Both the position numbers and the translations under genes were made by a program. Below, piece after piece: positions 1 through 10,015 of a DNA stretch of 64,000 bases. Numbering within the stretch: the first letter of the stretch is position 1; every line of letters starts with the position of its first letter. The notes beneath the pieces were generated by a model. It had not been told where the DNA came from and did not search any database. It was given only the letters and a program-made list of their open reading frames with translations. The stretch lies in NCBI GenBank assembly GCA_000827205.1, contig KN832568.1, forward strand, positions 3,040 through 67,039, read 5' to 3'. This stretch comes from Plicaturopsis crispa FD-325 SS-3 (lineage: Eukaryota; Basidiomycota; Agaricomycetes; Amylocorticiales; Amylocorticiaceae).

Positions 1-365
1 CTTTTGTGGCGTCGTTTCGTGTATAGTGCTTTCCCCTCTCATTTTTAAAATCTGAAAAAATCAGATTCGAATTCAGGAGGTCTGAAAACCCCCAGAACGA
101 ATTTACTGTGAAGATCGCGCGGATGTGCCCAGCGCAGTAGCTCAAACCGACGCTCAGTGCACCAGAATCGAGCATTTGCATGTTCGATCCTCGAGCGCTA
201 ACCGGGCGCCAATGGTCGGTTTGAGCTACTGCACTGGGCACAACGGTTGGATCTCTACGGTAAATTCAATCTGGGGGTTTTTCGACCCCCTGAATCCGAA
301 TCTGATTTGTTCAGATTTTAAAACGAAGAGGGGGAAGCGCTATACACGAAACGACGCCACAAAAG
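1..365. mobile_element. Fold-back (MITE-like) palindromic element
   Basis: The first 107 or so bases match the reverse complement of about 259-365 with few differences; both ends read CTTTTGTGGCGTCG when read inward. A second inner pair of arms (about 124-151 and 215-242) is also inverted, leaving a loop of about 60 nt. No protein is encoded (the short frames run through the arms), so this looks like a non-autonomous inverted-repeat element. The superfamily cannot be told: the left end lies at the window edge, so a target-site duplication cannot be checked and the element may extend further left. Confidence 0.8.
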
Positions 366-1306
366 TCGTAAAATCGTAAACTTTCATGCTTTTCAGTGCA
401 CCGCTCCACCATTCCTCAACGAAAAAAATCGGGACTTCATTATTAGTGTTCCTAGGTATGTACGACCCTCTCTTTTTTTTCTCCGATTTAAACGGCTTTG
501 TTTGAAGCTACGGTGAGCGAAAACGGCGTCGAGGAGGGCCTCCGCGGCGAAAGCCGGCGGAGTCTGAAAACGAAATCGACGCGCGTCGTCGTCGTTGGTT
601 TGCTCGTCGTCGTCGTGCCCAACGCCTCCACCGCCGTTCTGCGCAACCACCGCAGCCCACCCCCTGCAAATTTGTAGGGGGTCTCGTTTGTCTTGTTTTT
701 CTTCAAAGTAAGTTTTCTTTTTCTTTTTCATCCGTAATTGCAGCAGCTGACGATCTCGCCACGTCAGCCCGCACCAGTTCCTTCACCCACCTCCCGCTCC
801 ACGCCAGCCACCCATCCTGCAGCCACCCACGTCAAACGCCGGTGCGCTAGCACGCCCGTCCCCTTCCACGCACCCAGTCCGTCCGCGCACACCCCGGCGC
901 CCCATGCGAGACCGGCGTGCACGCCGATCCCTTTCCACGCAAGCCAGCCCGTCGACACACACCCGGCGCCCCATGCGACGCGATCGCTCGCCAGCCCACA
1001 TACCACGCGGCTGGTGTCCCGCGCCCCTCCCACGCAGTACCCCCTACGCCGGCCCCGGCGGTGCACGAGTATACGCCAGTGCACGCGTCAGCACAAGGTG
1101 GGGCCCTCGCACACGTACCACGTCGGTGCGCACCCCACACCGGCCTCTTCCCTACGTCAGCACAACGCCGCATACCCACCGGACGCCCACCGTGCACGCC
1201 AGTGCATACATCGCACCAGCGGTGTTCGTAGTCCCCAGCACCCCGATATCCCGCGTTGCCGCGCACGCGAGTGCAAAACCGGTGGAGGGTGGGATCGCCG
1301 CTTGAC
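366..1306. other. Gene-free stretch with C-rich degenerate repeats
   Basis: No credible gene is seen. From about 740 to 1440 the + strand is strongly C-rich and G-poor, which leaves several long open frames by composition alone. Within it, a unit of about 70 bp recurs imperfectly: the block ending GGCGCCCCATGCGA occurs near 896-909 and again near 965-978, each preceded by a copy of CCTTCCACGC (or CTTTCCACGC). Further weaker copies follow. Short CGT triplet runs occur near 575-620. Confidence 0.6.
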
Positions 1307-1554
1307 GGACAGGGGGCTTCATGCCCGCTGTCCAGATCACGCCGGTTGCCACCACCTTACGGTGGCGCACAATGCGCCGTCGTCCAAGCACGAGCGCGCT
1401 CGGGCGCTCCCCTCCTTCCCCCAACCGTGACCCAACCAGGTGCAAATCCCGGTCTCCGTGGTCACAACCGGGGGTACGGAATGAGGATGCCCCCGTGCGC
1501 GCTATCCCCGTATCCGCTGCTCAGTGTGTAGCGGATGCGGGGGTTTTTTTTTTT
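1307..1554 (+). ncRNA. Candidate structured RNA ending in a hairpin plus T11
   Basis: A series of hairpins is visible on the + strand: 1307-1333 (GGACAG..CTGTCC with an inner GGGC/GCCC), 1348-1366 (GCCACC/GGTGGC), 1392-1409 (GAGCGC/GCGCTC) and 1506-1542. The last has a 13-bp stem with one G-U pair and an 11-nt loop, followed at once by eleven T at 1544-1554. A run of T is how RNA polymerase III stops. A sequence resembling a B box (GGTGCAAATCCCGG, 1439-1452) lies about 100 nt before the T run. No known RNA (tRNA, 5S, U6, SRP, RNase P) is recognised. It may equally be a decayed SINE-like copy or chance folding in GC-rich DNA. Confidence 0.3.
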
Positions 1555-1933
1555 CATATATGCTGCATGTTGTAGAGTACAAAATGTAGCCATAATAATT
1601 TTTTTTCACCCAATTCATCGGACAGAAATGCAAGTAATTTAGTAAGGCCCCGGGCTGAGGTTAGAAGTTTTCTGAGCCTCGAGGCACGACGATGAGCCCG
1701 CGGAAAGTGCGGAAAAGGTCCGTGCGCAAAGTTCGAGTCAATATTCCGAGCGCGTCGGACATTTCGGCGCCTGCAATATCATTTTTGGGTGCCCGAGGCA
1801 AGCCCGATGGCCGAGGTAAGGTGTGGGACAAAATTTTAAGCCCCGACAGCAAGCCGACAAGCCGCGCGAGGCTGTAAAGACTGAGAACAGGGGTTTAGTA
1901 CCTAAATTAGTGTGCCAGGTGCCACTCAGGAAT
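1555..1933. other. Gene-free stretch
   Basis: AT-rich patches (poly-T near 1600) surround a GC-richer segment at about 1645-1880. That segment has open frames on both strands but no recognisable product. It may be an old repeat copy, but no matching copy or terminal repeat is present in this window. Confidence 0.4.
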
Positions 1934-1977
1934 TAATACATAAGGATGGGGGAATGATCCCATCTTTTAATGTATTA
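1934..1977. repeat. Inverted repeat just past the DUF6589 stop codon
   Basis: TAATACAT at the left pairs with ATGTATTA at the right, and inside these ATGGG pairs with CCCAT around an 8-nt loop. The hairpin lies 4 nt beyond the stop codon of the minus-strand DUF6589 gene, so it would fold in the first bases of that gene's 3' untranslated region. Its function is unknown. Confidence 0.6.
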
Positions 1978-1980
1978 TTC

Positions 1981-4683
1981 CTACAGCATCAGCTGAGTGC
2001 GGATACTCGAAGGCGCCGATGAGCAAGTACGAGTATCATCGCATGGTGCTGGGAGTTGCGCGCTGGGTTGGGGGTCTTGTACGTCTGGAAGCTCGCGGTC
2101 TAAAGCCCGGAGAACGAACGAACGAGACGTTGGAAGCACGTTTGTATGCGGAGTGCCCACGGTGACGGGTGCGCTCGGGGAGGCTGATGAAGCTATGCCG
2201 TGGCTCCTTATGTTTTCGCCTGCGCCGTCTGTAATCAACACATGAGTGACGTATTTGTTGAATGTACGCTTTGTACTGCTTACTAGACGTTCCAAGGATT
2301 GGTGGTGTGCCAGACACACTACCCGGTGAGTCGCGTGCATCTGACGTCTGCGTGCTGGCGACTGCACTCGGTGTTCCCGTGGCAATCGGGGCTTTCCACG
2401 GACTCCCGAGTGGTATCTTTGCTGACCACTTGTCTTGTCCAGAAGCATCGGATATGACTCTGTGGTACGCTCGGTTGCTGGAGTACGCGCGGTGGAGGGT
2501 GCGAGCAGCTACTTCGAGGTCTTCAAACGGAGGCAGCGTACCGGTCTCCTTGAGTGTCTTGAAGTACGCGAATAGATCGGTTTGTCCATAGTGGATACTG
2601 TCTGCACGTTAGAGTTTGGTTGATATTACAATACACTGCGATAACGCACCGCCAGCAATCTAGCATCCGAACATCCAACACGAGGTACACCAATTGAGAC
2701 GACGGATAAAAGTCGACCTTTTTCAGGCTCGACGGCGGCGCTCGTCCTATTTTTCGAGCGCTGTGGCTGAGAGTTGCGGGGTTGCTGCTGGTGTTGGATC
2801 CCCAATGCGTCTCGAAAATGCGGCTAAGGTCGGTCCATCTGGTGTGCCAGAGCTCTAGTACGACCTCGAGTAGCTCAAAGCTCTTGAATGCGTCACCGTG
2901 AGACTGCAAATATCGCTTCATCTGCAGCAGCTTCTCGAATGTCAAGCCATCTCCCCCAACTGCAAGTAGACGGTGCAGGTAGTTCGCATCCGTCACGCCA
3001 AGCTGCGAAAAGAAATCAAGCAGCGCCGCCTTCAGCTCCGTGGTCACTGTCTCGTTTCTGCCGCTAGTCGCCAGCGGGTGCACAGGGGTTTGTTGTACAG
3101 GGAGGCGATTTATGGCAGCGCGTGTTCGGTAGAGAAGAGAGACATGCTCCTTCAAGTGAGCGAGCTCGGGGATGTTGTGGACAAGTGTATGCAGCCATTG
3201 GAGGATGCTGATTACTTCGATATGTTCTTGATCAATGAAAGACATCAGCTGCTCAACGGTGACGTCCTTCCTCTTGTTTTCTGCGATACGCTGGCGCTTA
3301 TCCTCCAAGTCAGTCGCGCGCATATCAATGCCTTCAGCCTCTATCCACGTCGCTGCGATTCCGATGACCATCTTGTTCTCGCGCCCAATTCGCAGATCGC
3401 GCTGCCGGTGGTAATTCTGTACATTATCGAGGCGAAGAATTCCCCATTTTGCAGGGTTGTTTCCAAGTGTCCGCGTTACAGCGGCTTCCTGATCAGCGAG
3501 ATCGCGCGCGGTATTGTATACCGTCGAGTATGCAGGCATTGCACCGATGCGGCTGTTATACGCAAAAAGATCGACGGGGGCGGAAGACGCGAAGTAAAGA
3601 AGGCCACGCGAGATGGGGAGGAGTCGTGCACGGTCCGACCGGCAGAAGATGAGCTCGCTGAGTGCATGTGTGCATACCTGGAGGATTCGATATGATCGAT
3701 AAGTATCATTAACAACAGCGCAAGGCGTTGAATGCACTTACACCCTCAACAGGCCGCGACTTTCGGACCGCAGCGACTTTGCCTTCGCGCTTTCGTGGTT
3801 CACGCTGTGCTATCTTCATCATGTAGTGCCATGCCAATGGCAGCACTCCCTTCAATATCCCTGCAACTTTTGGCACAGTTGTCGCACCAATATCTGCCCA
3901 CTCGACTTTATTTGCGCTCGTTTTGCTGGATACCGACGCATGCAATCCGCTGGAAGCTTTGACAGCCATTTCGGCCTCTTTCACAAGGCATTTCTCCACG
4001 CGCTGAGCAGCGAAAGCGGTGAGTGCAGGGCGAACAGATTTGATATCGAGGAATGACGTGGTGGTACTGTACATTAGGCTATATTCATCGTGATATTTGT
4101 CCAACGCCCCGTCCGGATGCTTCATCCACAGGTCGACAATGTCAGACGGTGTGTACTTCGTCCGACCACCGAGGAATCGCTCTACGCATGCAGCGTGTCG
4201 CCTCGTTCGAGCGAAGTCGGCGCCCTGGTTCGCGTGTTCAAACAGACGGTACAGAAACTCGGGCATGGTCCAGCCAACATCTTTGATCGAGGTAAGCACC
4301 TGGTCAAGCTTCTCCGTGTACAGCTCCGCTCGGGGTTTCCTTTTCTTCGCAGGTGTTGACTGGTCTCCCGAGGGCCCTGGCGTAGAATGCGGTGCGACAT
4401 TTTCCTTGCCGCGCTTGCGCTTTAGCGTTTGTCGCGCGGCGGGCAAAACGGTCGACGGCGAAAGATTTCCGGGACCACTGCTACAAGGGCTTCCGAAGAG
4501 AAACGGGGTCGACTGCACGGAGACAGGCGAATGATTTGCAGCCTGTGGTCGCGGCGCAGAACGCGAATCCTGGGTCCACGGAGTCTGCGGATAGGTAGGT
4601 GCAGTGCTGCGCTCGGAGAGAGGGGAGTTCGCAGCCCTGCCGGGAGATTCAGCGGTATTCTGCGTGGGTGTAAAGCCAGACAT
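1981..4683 (-). CDS. DUF6589-family protein
   Basis: Four exons join in phase: 4683-3742, 3677-2650, 2597-2284 and 2228-1981, with introns of 64, 52 and 55 nt and canonical ends. The product has about 843 residues. The first third is serine/proline-rich with a basic KKRKPR patch. The middle and C-terminal parts carry the conserved features I associate with the basidiomycete DUF6589 family: a YTPSDIVDLW segment, SSGLHASVSSK, GGDGLTFEKLLQMKRYL, WHTRWTDLSRIFETHWG, and VYLVLDVRMLDCWR followed by HYGQTDLFAYF. The molecular function is unknown; the family is expanded in mushrooms and may come from mobile DNA, which is inference. The last intron could instead be retained, giving a different C-terminal tail of the same total length. 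Start: first ATG of the long open frame. It looks intact. Confidence 0.85.
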
Positions 4684-5444
4684 TATATAGAATGTAAAGT
4701 AAGGTATTGTAGAGCGTATTTTCTGCCTGCGCTATGCACATACGGTCCCTGTAGCCCCTAACTTCGTGCCCAAAACAATCGCATTCAGCACAAAATGGAT
4801 GCGAAAAGCCGGATAACGCCGAAATCATACACTTGATGCCCAGCACCGGTATTTTGTGCGCGACTCAAAGCAGACCATACATAGATCGGAACGACTGTCT
4901 TCCGAAATATCGTGTGGGCTGGCTAGGGGAGACTAAGATTCACTCAAAATCTTTCATCTAAGCGCGCGGTCAATGCCACGTGGTTTTAGTGGCGTCCTAC
5001 CCAGAGTAATCACTCAAGTTACTCAATTCTGTTTCGAAAAATTCCGTTGAAGTCTGCCTGGACGTGCGGATGAATAAATCATAGCATAGAGCCTAAGAAG
5101 AATGCAGATTTCGTGCAGCTTTGTGTCGCTGGAAAAGCACTCACAACTGAATTTGAACTCCGCGAGCGCAGGGAAAAGGAAAGCGAACTGAATTCCTGCA
5201 ATTCCAAGTCCTCTATATCCTCTACCACCAAGTACGCTCCCACTTTCCTCAGCATCTTGGTTTGTCCTATCTCTGACTGCGAAATAGCTCAACAAGACCT
5301 ATAGGCAAACCCAAGCTATTTCTTTTTATCCCCATCCAACGAGCGTGAAACGATTCGTCAAGCCACTTACACGCCGGTTCGGTTGTACCCGATCACGCTC
5401 GACAGAGCTCCACGTCAGTCGTCACTTTACTTCCTACCACCACA
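4684..5444. promoter_or_regulatory. Intergenic region between DUF6589 gene and PDI
   Basis: About 760 bp separate two divergent starts, so this must hold both promoters. No coding frame is convincing. The PDI start is preceded by a pyrimidine-rich stretch and the context CACAATG. No TATA box or known operator is clear. Confidence 0.5.
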
Positions 5445-6883
5445 ATGAGACTCTCCCTGTCATTATTCGCGGCTTTGCTGAGCGGCGCAGCTGCGTCCAA
5501 CGTGCTCGAACTCGTTCCCGATAACTGGGACACAGTCATCGGCGCTGGCAAGCCAGGTCTCGTCGAGTTCTTCGCGCCGTGGTGCGGGCACTGCAAGAAT
5601 CTCGCCCCCGTATACGAGCAACTCGCCGATGCGTTCGCGCATGCATCGGACAAGGTCATCGTTGCCAAGGTGGATGCGGATGGCGCGGGCAAGTCGCTCG
5701 GCTCCAAGTACGGCGTCACCGGATTCCCTAGTTCGTGTTCATTCCCAATTGTCGGAACCGCTGCATGTCTGACGGTTCTTTCTAGCACTCAAGTGGTTCA
5801 GCGCGGATGGGAAGCCAGAGGTGTACGATGGGGGCCGGGACTTGGACTCATTGGCAGCTTTGTGCGTACACTACTCATGCTCGTTCGAACATGTCTGACT
5901 TTTCGCGCAGCATCACCAAGAAGTCTGGCGTGAAATCGAACATCAAACCGCCTCCCCCTCCCGCCACGCTTATTCTCGACACGCACACATTTGACGACGT
6001 CGTATTGGTAAGCGCGAGTGATGTTTCCGCGGGTCCCCGAGCTGATGGCCTTGCAGGACGATGACAACGGCGTTTTGGTCGCGTTCACGGCGCCGTGGTG
6101 CGGACACTGCAAGAACTTGAAGCCCACGTACGAGAAAGTCGCCGCCACCTTCACTCCGGAGACCCACGTACGTGCACCCTTATCGCCGTCTCGCGTTGAT
6201 TCTCATCGTCTTTCCAGTGCATCGTCGCCAACGTCGACGCGGACGCGGCGCCCAACAAGCCCCTTGCGCAGAAATACGGCGTCTCGTCCTTCCCGACTAT
6301 CAAATACTTCCCCAAGGGCAGCAAGGAGCCAGAAGACTACGAGGGCCCACGCTCCGAGGAGGCGTTTGTCTCCTTCCTGAACGAGAAGTGTGGCACACAG
6401 CGCGCAGTCGGCGGTGGACTCACCGACGAGGTGCGTTCTGTAGAACATTCGTTTGTGCCAGCGCTAATCTAGATGCATTACAGGCGGGCCGGCTTCCCGA
6501 CTTCGACAGCCTCGCGAGCAAATTCCTCGTCGCCACTGGCGATGCACGCAACACCATCTTCAAGGAGGCGTCCATCCTCGCGACCAACGCCGGAGCGACG
6601 TCCAAGCATTATCTCCGCGTAATGGAGAAGGTTGTCAACGGCACTGAGGCATACCTCGAGAAGGAGTCCAAGCGGTACGCCCCGTCTCTGTCGGCGACTT
6701 TACTTCATCCATCCATTATTAATGTATGTGCTCCTTAGGTTGTCGGCTATCCTGAAGAAGCGGACCATCTCGCCGTCCAAGCTCGACGAGATCAAGACAA
6801 AGCTGAACATTCTGAAGGCGTTTGCCGGACAAAAGAGCGAGGAAACGAAGGAGACCGTGCAAAAGGCCGAAGCCGACCTCTGA
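5445..6883 (+). CDS. Protein disulfide isomerase, ERp38 type
   Basis: Seven exons (5445-5730, 5786-5861, 5911-6007, 6057-6167, 6218-6430, 6484-6674, 6739-6883) give 372 residues. It should form and shuffle disulfide bonds on secretory proteins in the endoplasmic reticulum. A signal peptide ([18 protein letters not shown]) is followed by two thioredoxin domains, each with a WCGHC active site (about residues 41-45 and 166-170), then an ERp29-like helical C-terminal domain. This is the layout of fungal ERp38/TigA proteins. The protein ends in EADL and not in a clear HDEL/KDEL retrieval signal. Every splice junction is in phase and the family alignment is continuous, so the model is well supported. 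Confidence 0.93.
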
Positions 6884-7216
6884 GTCTGAGCATCGACTCC
6901 GCATTGCTTTATTCTCATGCTTGATATCAGACACAATGAAATACAATAAATATTTGTTCATGGGAATACATCTTCGCGGGACTCTCAGACGTGTGCGCTA
7001 AGGATGCAAAGTATTGTCTCAGCTGCTATAAGAGCGACCCGGGGTGGGGGCTGCCTCGAGGCATACCTGAGATTGAATCTTGCCCCAGCACCGGTAATTT
7101 CGCGAGCCAGGCCGTCCTTGAGGCAGCGTGAAGAATCGTCCATCAGCTAAACAGAGTTATTCCGACCCCACCAGGCGATCGTCGATAACGCAAGAACCGA
7201 TATAACCCACCGCACG
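6884..7216. other. Intergenic region, PDI 3' end to TDP2-like start
   Basis: About 330 bp with an AATAAA-like AT-rich stretch near 6945 (a likely PDI polyadenylation region) and then the upstream region of the next gene. Nothing else is recognised. Confidence 0.4.
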
Positions 7217-8374
7217 ATGACCCAACCTCACAAGACTTCTGTCTTGAGCCCACTTTCCCTTGTAAACAGCCTGCAAGGTTTTTTTAGCCCCCGCCCTACG
7301 GTCGTGGACGAATCCGCATCGCAGCATTTACTGTCCATACCCGAGTCACCAGAGCCGCCATCCGAGTCGTCCGAGGACCAAGAGGAAGAAGAAGATATGC
7401 AGGATACACCGGTCAAGCTGCGCGCGCTGCGATTTTCGTCGAAACAAAAGAAGTGGGTCCCCACGTCGACGTCGACCGGGGGGCAGAAAGTCGATAACCC
7501 GTCGATTTTGCTCCCCACGTCGATGCGCGTCATAACATGGAATATCGATTACCAGGCGCCTAATCAGGAGGAGCGCCTGCAGGCAGCGCTTAGACACATT
7601 GCGTACGAAGTGCTCGGATGCAAGGTCCTCGAGCAGCCACCGCCGTGCTGCATCCTGCTCCAGGAGGTGTACGCCAGGGCGTTCCACGTTATACCCGAAT
7701 TTTTATGTGAGTCCGACGTTCGTAGATAGCGGGAGGTAATTGACGCGTCGTCGGCGCGAGCAGGGTTCCGCGAATACTTCACGATGACTTGCGAGCCGCG
7801 CCATTGGCCCCGCGGGTCGACGTATGGCACGGTGACACTGGTAGCGCGGTCGGTGCCCGTAGCGGCGGCGTACACAATCGAGTTTAGCAACTCGCAGTTC
7901 GCACGGAACGCGCTGTTTGTCGACCTAAAGCTCAGAATACCCGACAGGCAGCCGCCGGAAAACGTCACGATCCGAGTCGCGAATACACACCTCGAGTCGC
8001 TCCCTGTAGGGACATCCAAGCGGCCAGAGCAGCTCGCCATAATAGCCACCTTTCTAAAACAAGATGATGTGAACGGAGGCGTCGTGTGCGGCGACATGAA
8101 CGCGATCGCACCGATAGACGCAGAGATACCCAACGTAGTTGGCCTGAGCGATGCATGGAGAAGCGGGGACGTCGAGGAAGGATTAACCTGGGGGTTCCAG
8201 TCAGTAGGAGAGGCCCAGAGGTTTCCTGCGAACAGACTGGACAAGGTGCTCTATGTCGAAGACACGGGGTATGAGATTGAAGAACCAGAGACGATTGGAG
8301 TTGGATTGAAGATACCCAAAGGACAGTGGGTGAGCGACCATTATGGGCTCTTCACGCAGTTGCACGTCGTTTGA
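7217..8374 (+). CDS. TDP2-like endonuclease/exonuclease/phosphatase
   Basis: Two exons (7217-7706 and 7764-8374) encode 366 residues. The fold is the metal-dependent endonuclease/exonuclease/phosphatase family, and the motif set is that of tyrosyl-DNA phosphodiesterase 2, which removes trapped topoisomerase II peptides from 5' DNA ends. In order: TWNID near residue 106, LLQEVYAR with the metal-binding Glu near 151, NTHLES, GDMNAI, LDKVLY and WVSDHYGL near the C-terminus. The first 95 or so residues are acidic and serine/proline-rich, probably disordered. It could instead act on another phosphodiester, since the substrate cannot be read from these motifs. Start: first in-frame ATG, with no better candidate downstream. 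Confidence 0.8.
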
Positions 8375-8784
8375 AAAGGCGTTGTCGTCTGGTACGATTT
8401 TTGTTGCATCGTGCTGGCGAAGTTTGTCGACGTCTTTAGCTTCTAGCGTCAGGTGGAAAATTCGAGGATTCTCCATTAGCGCGTCAACCGCTGAAGGTTG
8501 AGCAATACACGATAACAGTTCTCTGCAATCAACAAGGTATCACGTACTACTATCAGGTGAGGCCATATGCGCCGCGCATACCACGTCGAGACGTGTTGAT
8601 GGGGCGCACCGAGGCGCACATGCACGAAAGACCCGGGGGAATTTGGAATGTGGCGCTGCAGCGCGTCGTCGCTGTCGAGCACGACGAGCAGGAGCACCTC
8701 GCCCGCCGCAGTCCGCTGTTGCGCCAATTCTTCTGACGTACTCTGTCCAGAAATAATCAACGAACGAGGAGAAGAAGAAAGCTG
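8375..8784. other. Intergenic region
   Basis: About 410 bp between the TDP2-like gene and the promoter of the GPI protein gene. The open frames here (minus strand, about 130 codons) show no family features and I treat them as chance frames. Confidence 0.4.
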
Positions 8785-8971
8785 ATTGGCCGCAGCGGGA
8801 ATCGAACCCTGTCCAGACTGTGAGGCTTGGTGTGTTTGGCCGAGAAGCAAACAAGGCTCGGCTCTCATATAAAAAGGCGCCGGTTCCAATGCGATTTTTC
8901 CCGCAGTCCATCACTCTAGCACCCACTTCGTTTCCCTTTTCCCCACGTCTTGCTCATCCCCTTCAACGACG
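8785..8971 (+). promoter_or_regulatory. Core promoter of the GPI protein gene
   Basis: A reversed CCAAT box (ATTGG, 8785-8789) and a clear TATA box within CATATAAAAAGG (8866-8877) lie about 185 and 100 nt before the ATG at 8972. The untranslated leader between them is C/T-rich. This suggests a strongly transcribed gene, as is common for secreted and cell-wall proteins. Confidence 0.55.
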
Positions 8972-10015
8972 ATGAAGTCTGTGTTTGTTTCCCTCGCGTC
9001 TGTGTCCCTCTTCGCGGCTGGCGTCCTTGGCCAGTCTCTCCAGATCAACACGCCGTATGTCGCTTTTCTTTCCCGGTCGCTCGGATAACGAAAAACCGGC
9101 TTGTCTTCGTGTGACGTGGTCCTGACAATCCCCTTTCTCTGCAGGGCCAGCGCTGTTGAGTGCCAACCGACTCTCCTCTCCTGGAGCGGTGGAACCCGTG
9201 AGTATATTACGCTTTTTCGATTAAAACCGGTAGCTAAAATCGTGCTCTTCCAGCCCCGTACTTCTTGGTTTGTCTTCAATGTTTACTTACGATTTGCGCT
9301 TGCTAACCGCGTTGGTGTCTCTAATGTTGTTTTAGAGGTATGCATCCGCGGTTATGTGCCACTTGCAACCTACTTACATTTTTATTCCATTTAGCGTCCT
9401 CCCCGGTAACTCGCCTTCGTCGCCCGCCCTCCAGGACCTCGGCACTCAGACCGGCACCTCGTTCACCTGGTCCACCAACATCACCGCCGATACCTCTGTT
9501 GGCCTGACCCTCAAGGACAGCACTGGTGCCATTGCCCAGAGCGCAGCATTCACGATCCAGGCCGGCTGTATGTTTTCCCCCGTTCCGCAGTCACTACGCT
9601 GAGACTAACCAATTCTCTTCCGTCCACCAGCTTCCTCCTGCATTGGTGGATCCAGTTCCTCCACCGCCGCGGGTTCGTCAGGTTCGACGAGTGCCACGAC
9701 GTCGGCAGGTACTACATCCTCTTCTTCATCGTCTGCGGCCGCAACCACGTCATCTGCCTCGAAAGCGTCTTCAGCGTCAGTGACCACTTCTTCAGCTGCA
9801 GGATCGGGTAGCTCCTCTGCCTCCAAGACTGGCTCCAGGTGAGTTCGATCCGCTTTTAATCCGCAGTTTCGCATACTAATATTGTCCCGATAAGTACCTC
9901 GGCTGCCGCCAGCTCCTCTGGCAGCGCTTCGTCGAGCAGCTCTGCCGGCTTCACCAACGGCGTCAACTACGGTGTCGCCGCCGTCGCCGCCGCCGTTTTC
10001 GCCATGCTCGGATAA
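8972..10015 (+). CDS. Serine/threonine-rich GPI-anchored surface protein
   Basis: Exons 8972-9054, 9145-9197, 9254-9267, 9336-9337, 9395-9567, 9631-9838 and 9895-10015 give 217 residues. A signal peptide ending near GVLG is followed by a small beta-sandwich-like domain of the KRE9/KNH-like type (CQPTLLSWSGGTPPYFLSVL, then a GTSFTW and LTLKDSTG region), a long Ser/Thr/Ala tract fit for O-mannosylation, and a hydrophobic tail (NYGVAAVAAAVFAMLG) expected to direct a GPI anchor. It is probably in the cell wall or plasma membrane; the exact role in this family is unknown. The conserved PPYFLSVLPG segment is only kept if a 2-nt exon (AG, 9336-9337) is spliced in between two normal introns. Confidence 0.85.

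Noticed and set aside
738-1430. 230-codon plus-strand open frame rich in Pro, His, Ala and Thr
   Set aside because: The C-rich composition leaves few stops in several frames at once, no family features are seen, and no start or splice signal supports it.
1661-1880. Possible solo repeat or small gene with open frames on both strands
   Set aside because: No terminal repeats, no second copy in the window and no recognisable peptide; noted only as gene-free DNA.
7564-8244. 226-codon minus-strand frame over the TDP2-like gene
   Set aside because: Antisense to conserved catalytic motifs of the sense gene and lacking any motif of its own.
8785-8870. tRNA-like sequence on the minus strand (a GGTTCGATTCC T-loop match)
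   Set aside because: The T-stem does not pair well and no matching acceptor 5' strand, D-arm or anticodon arm can be placed about 70 nt upstream. It is at most a chance B-box.
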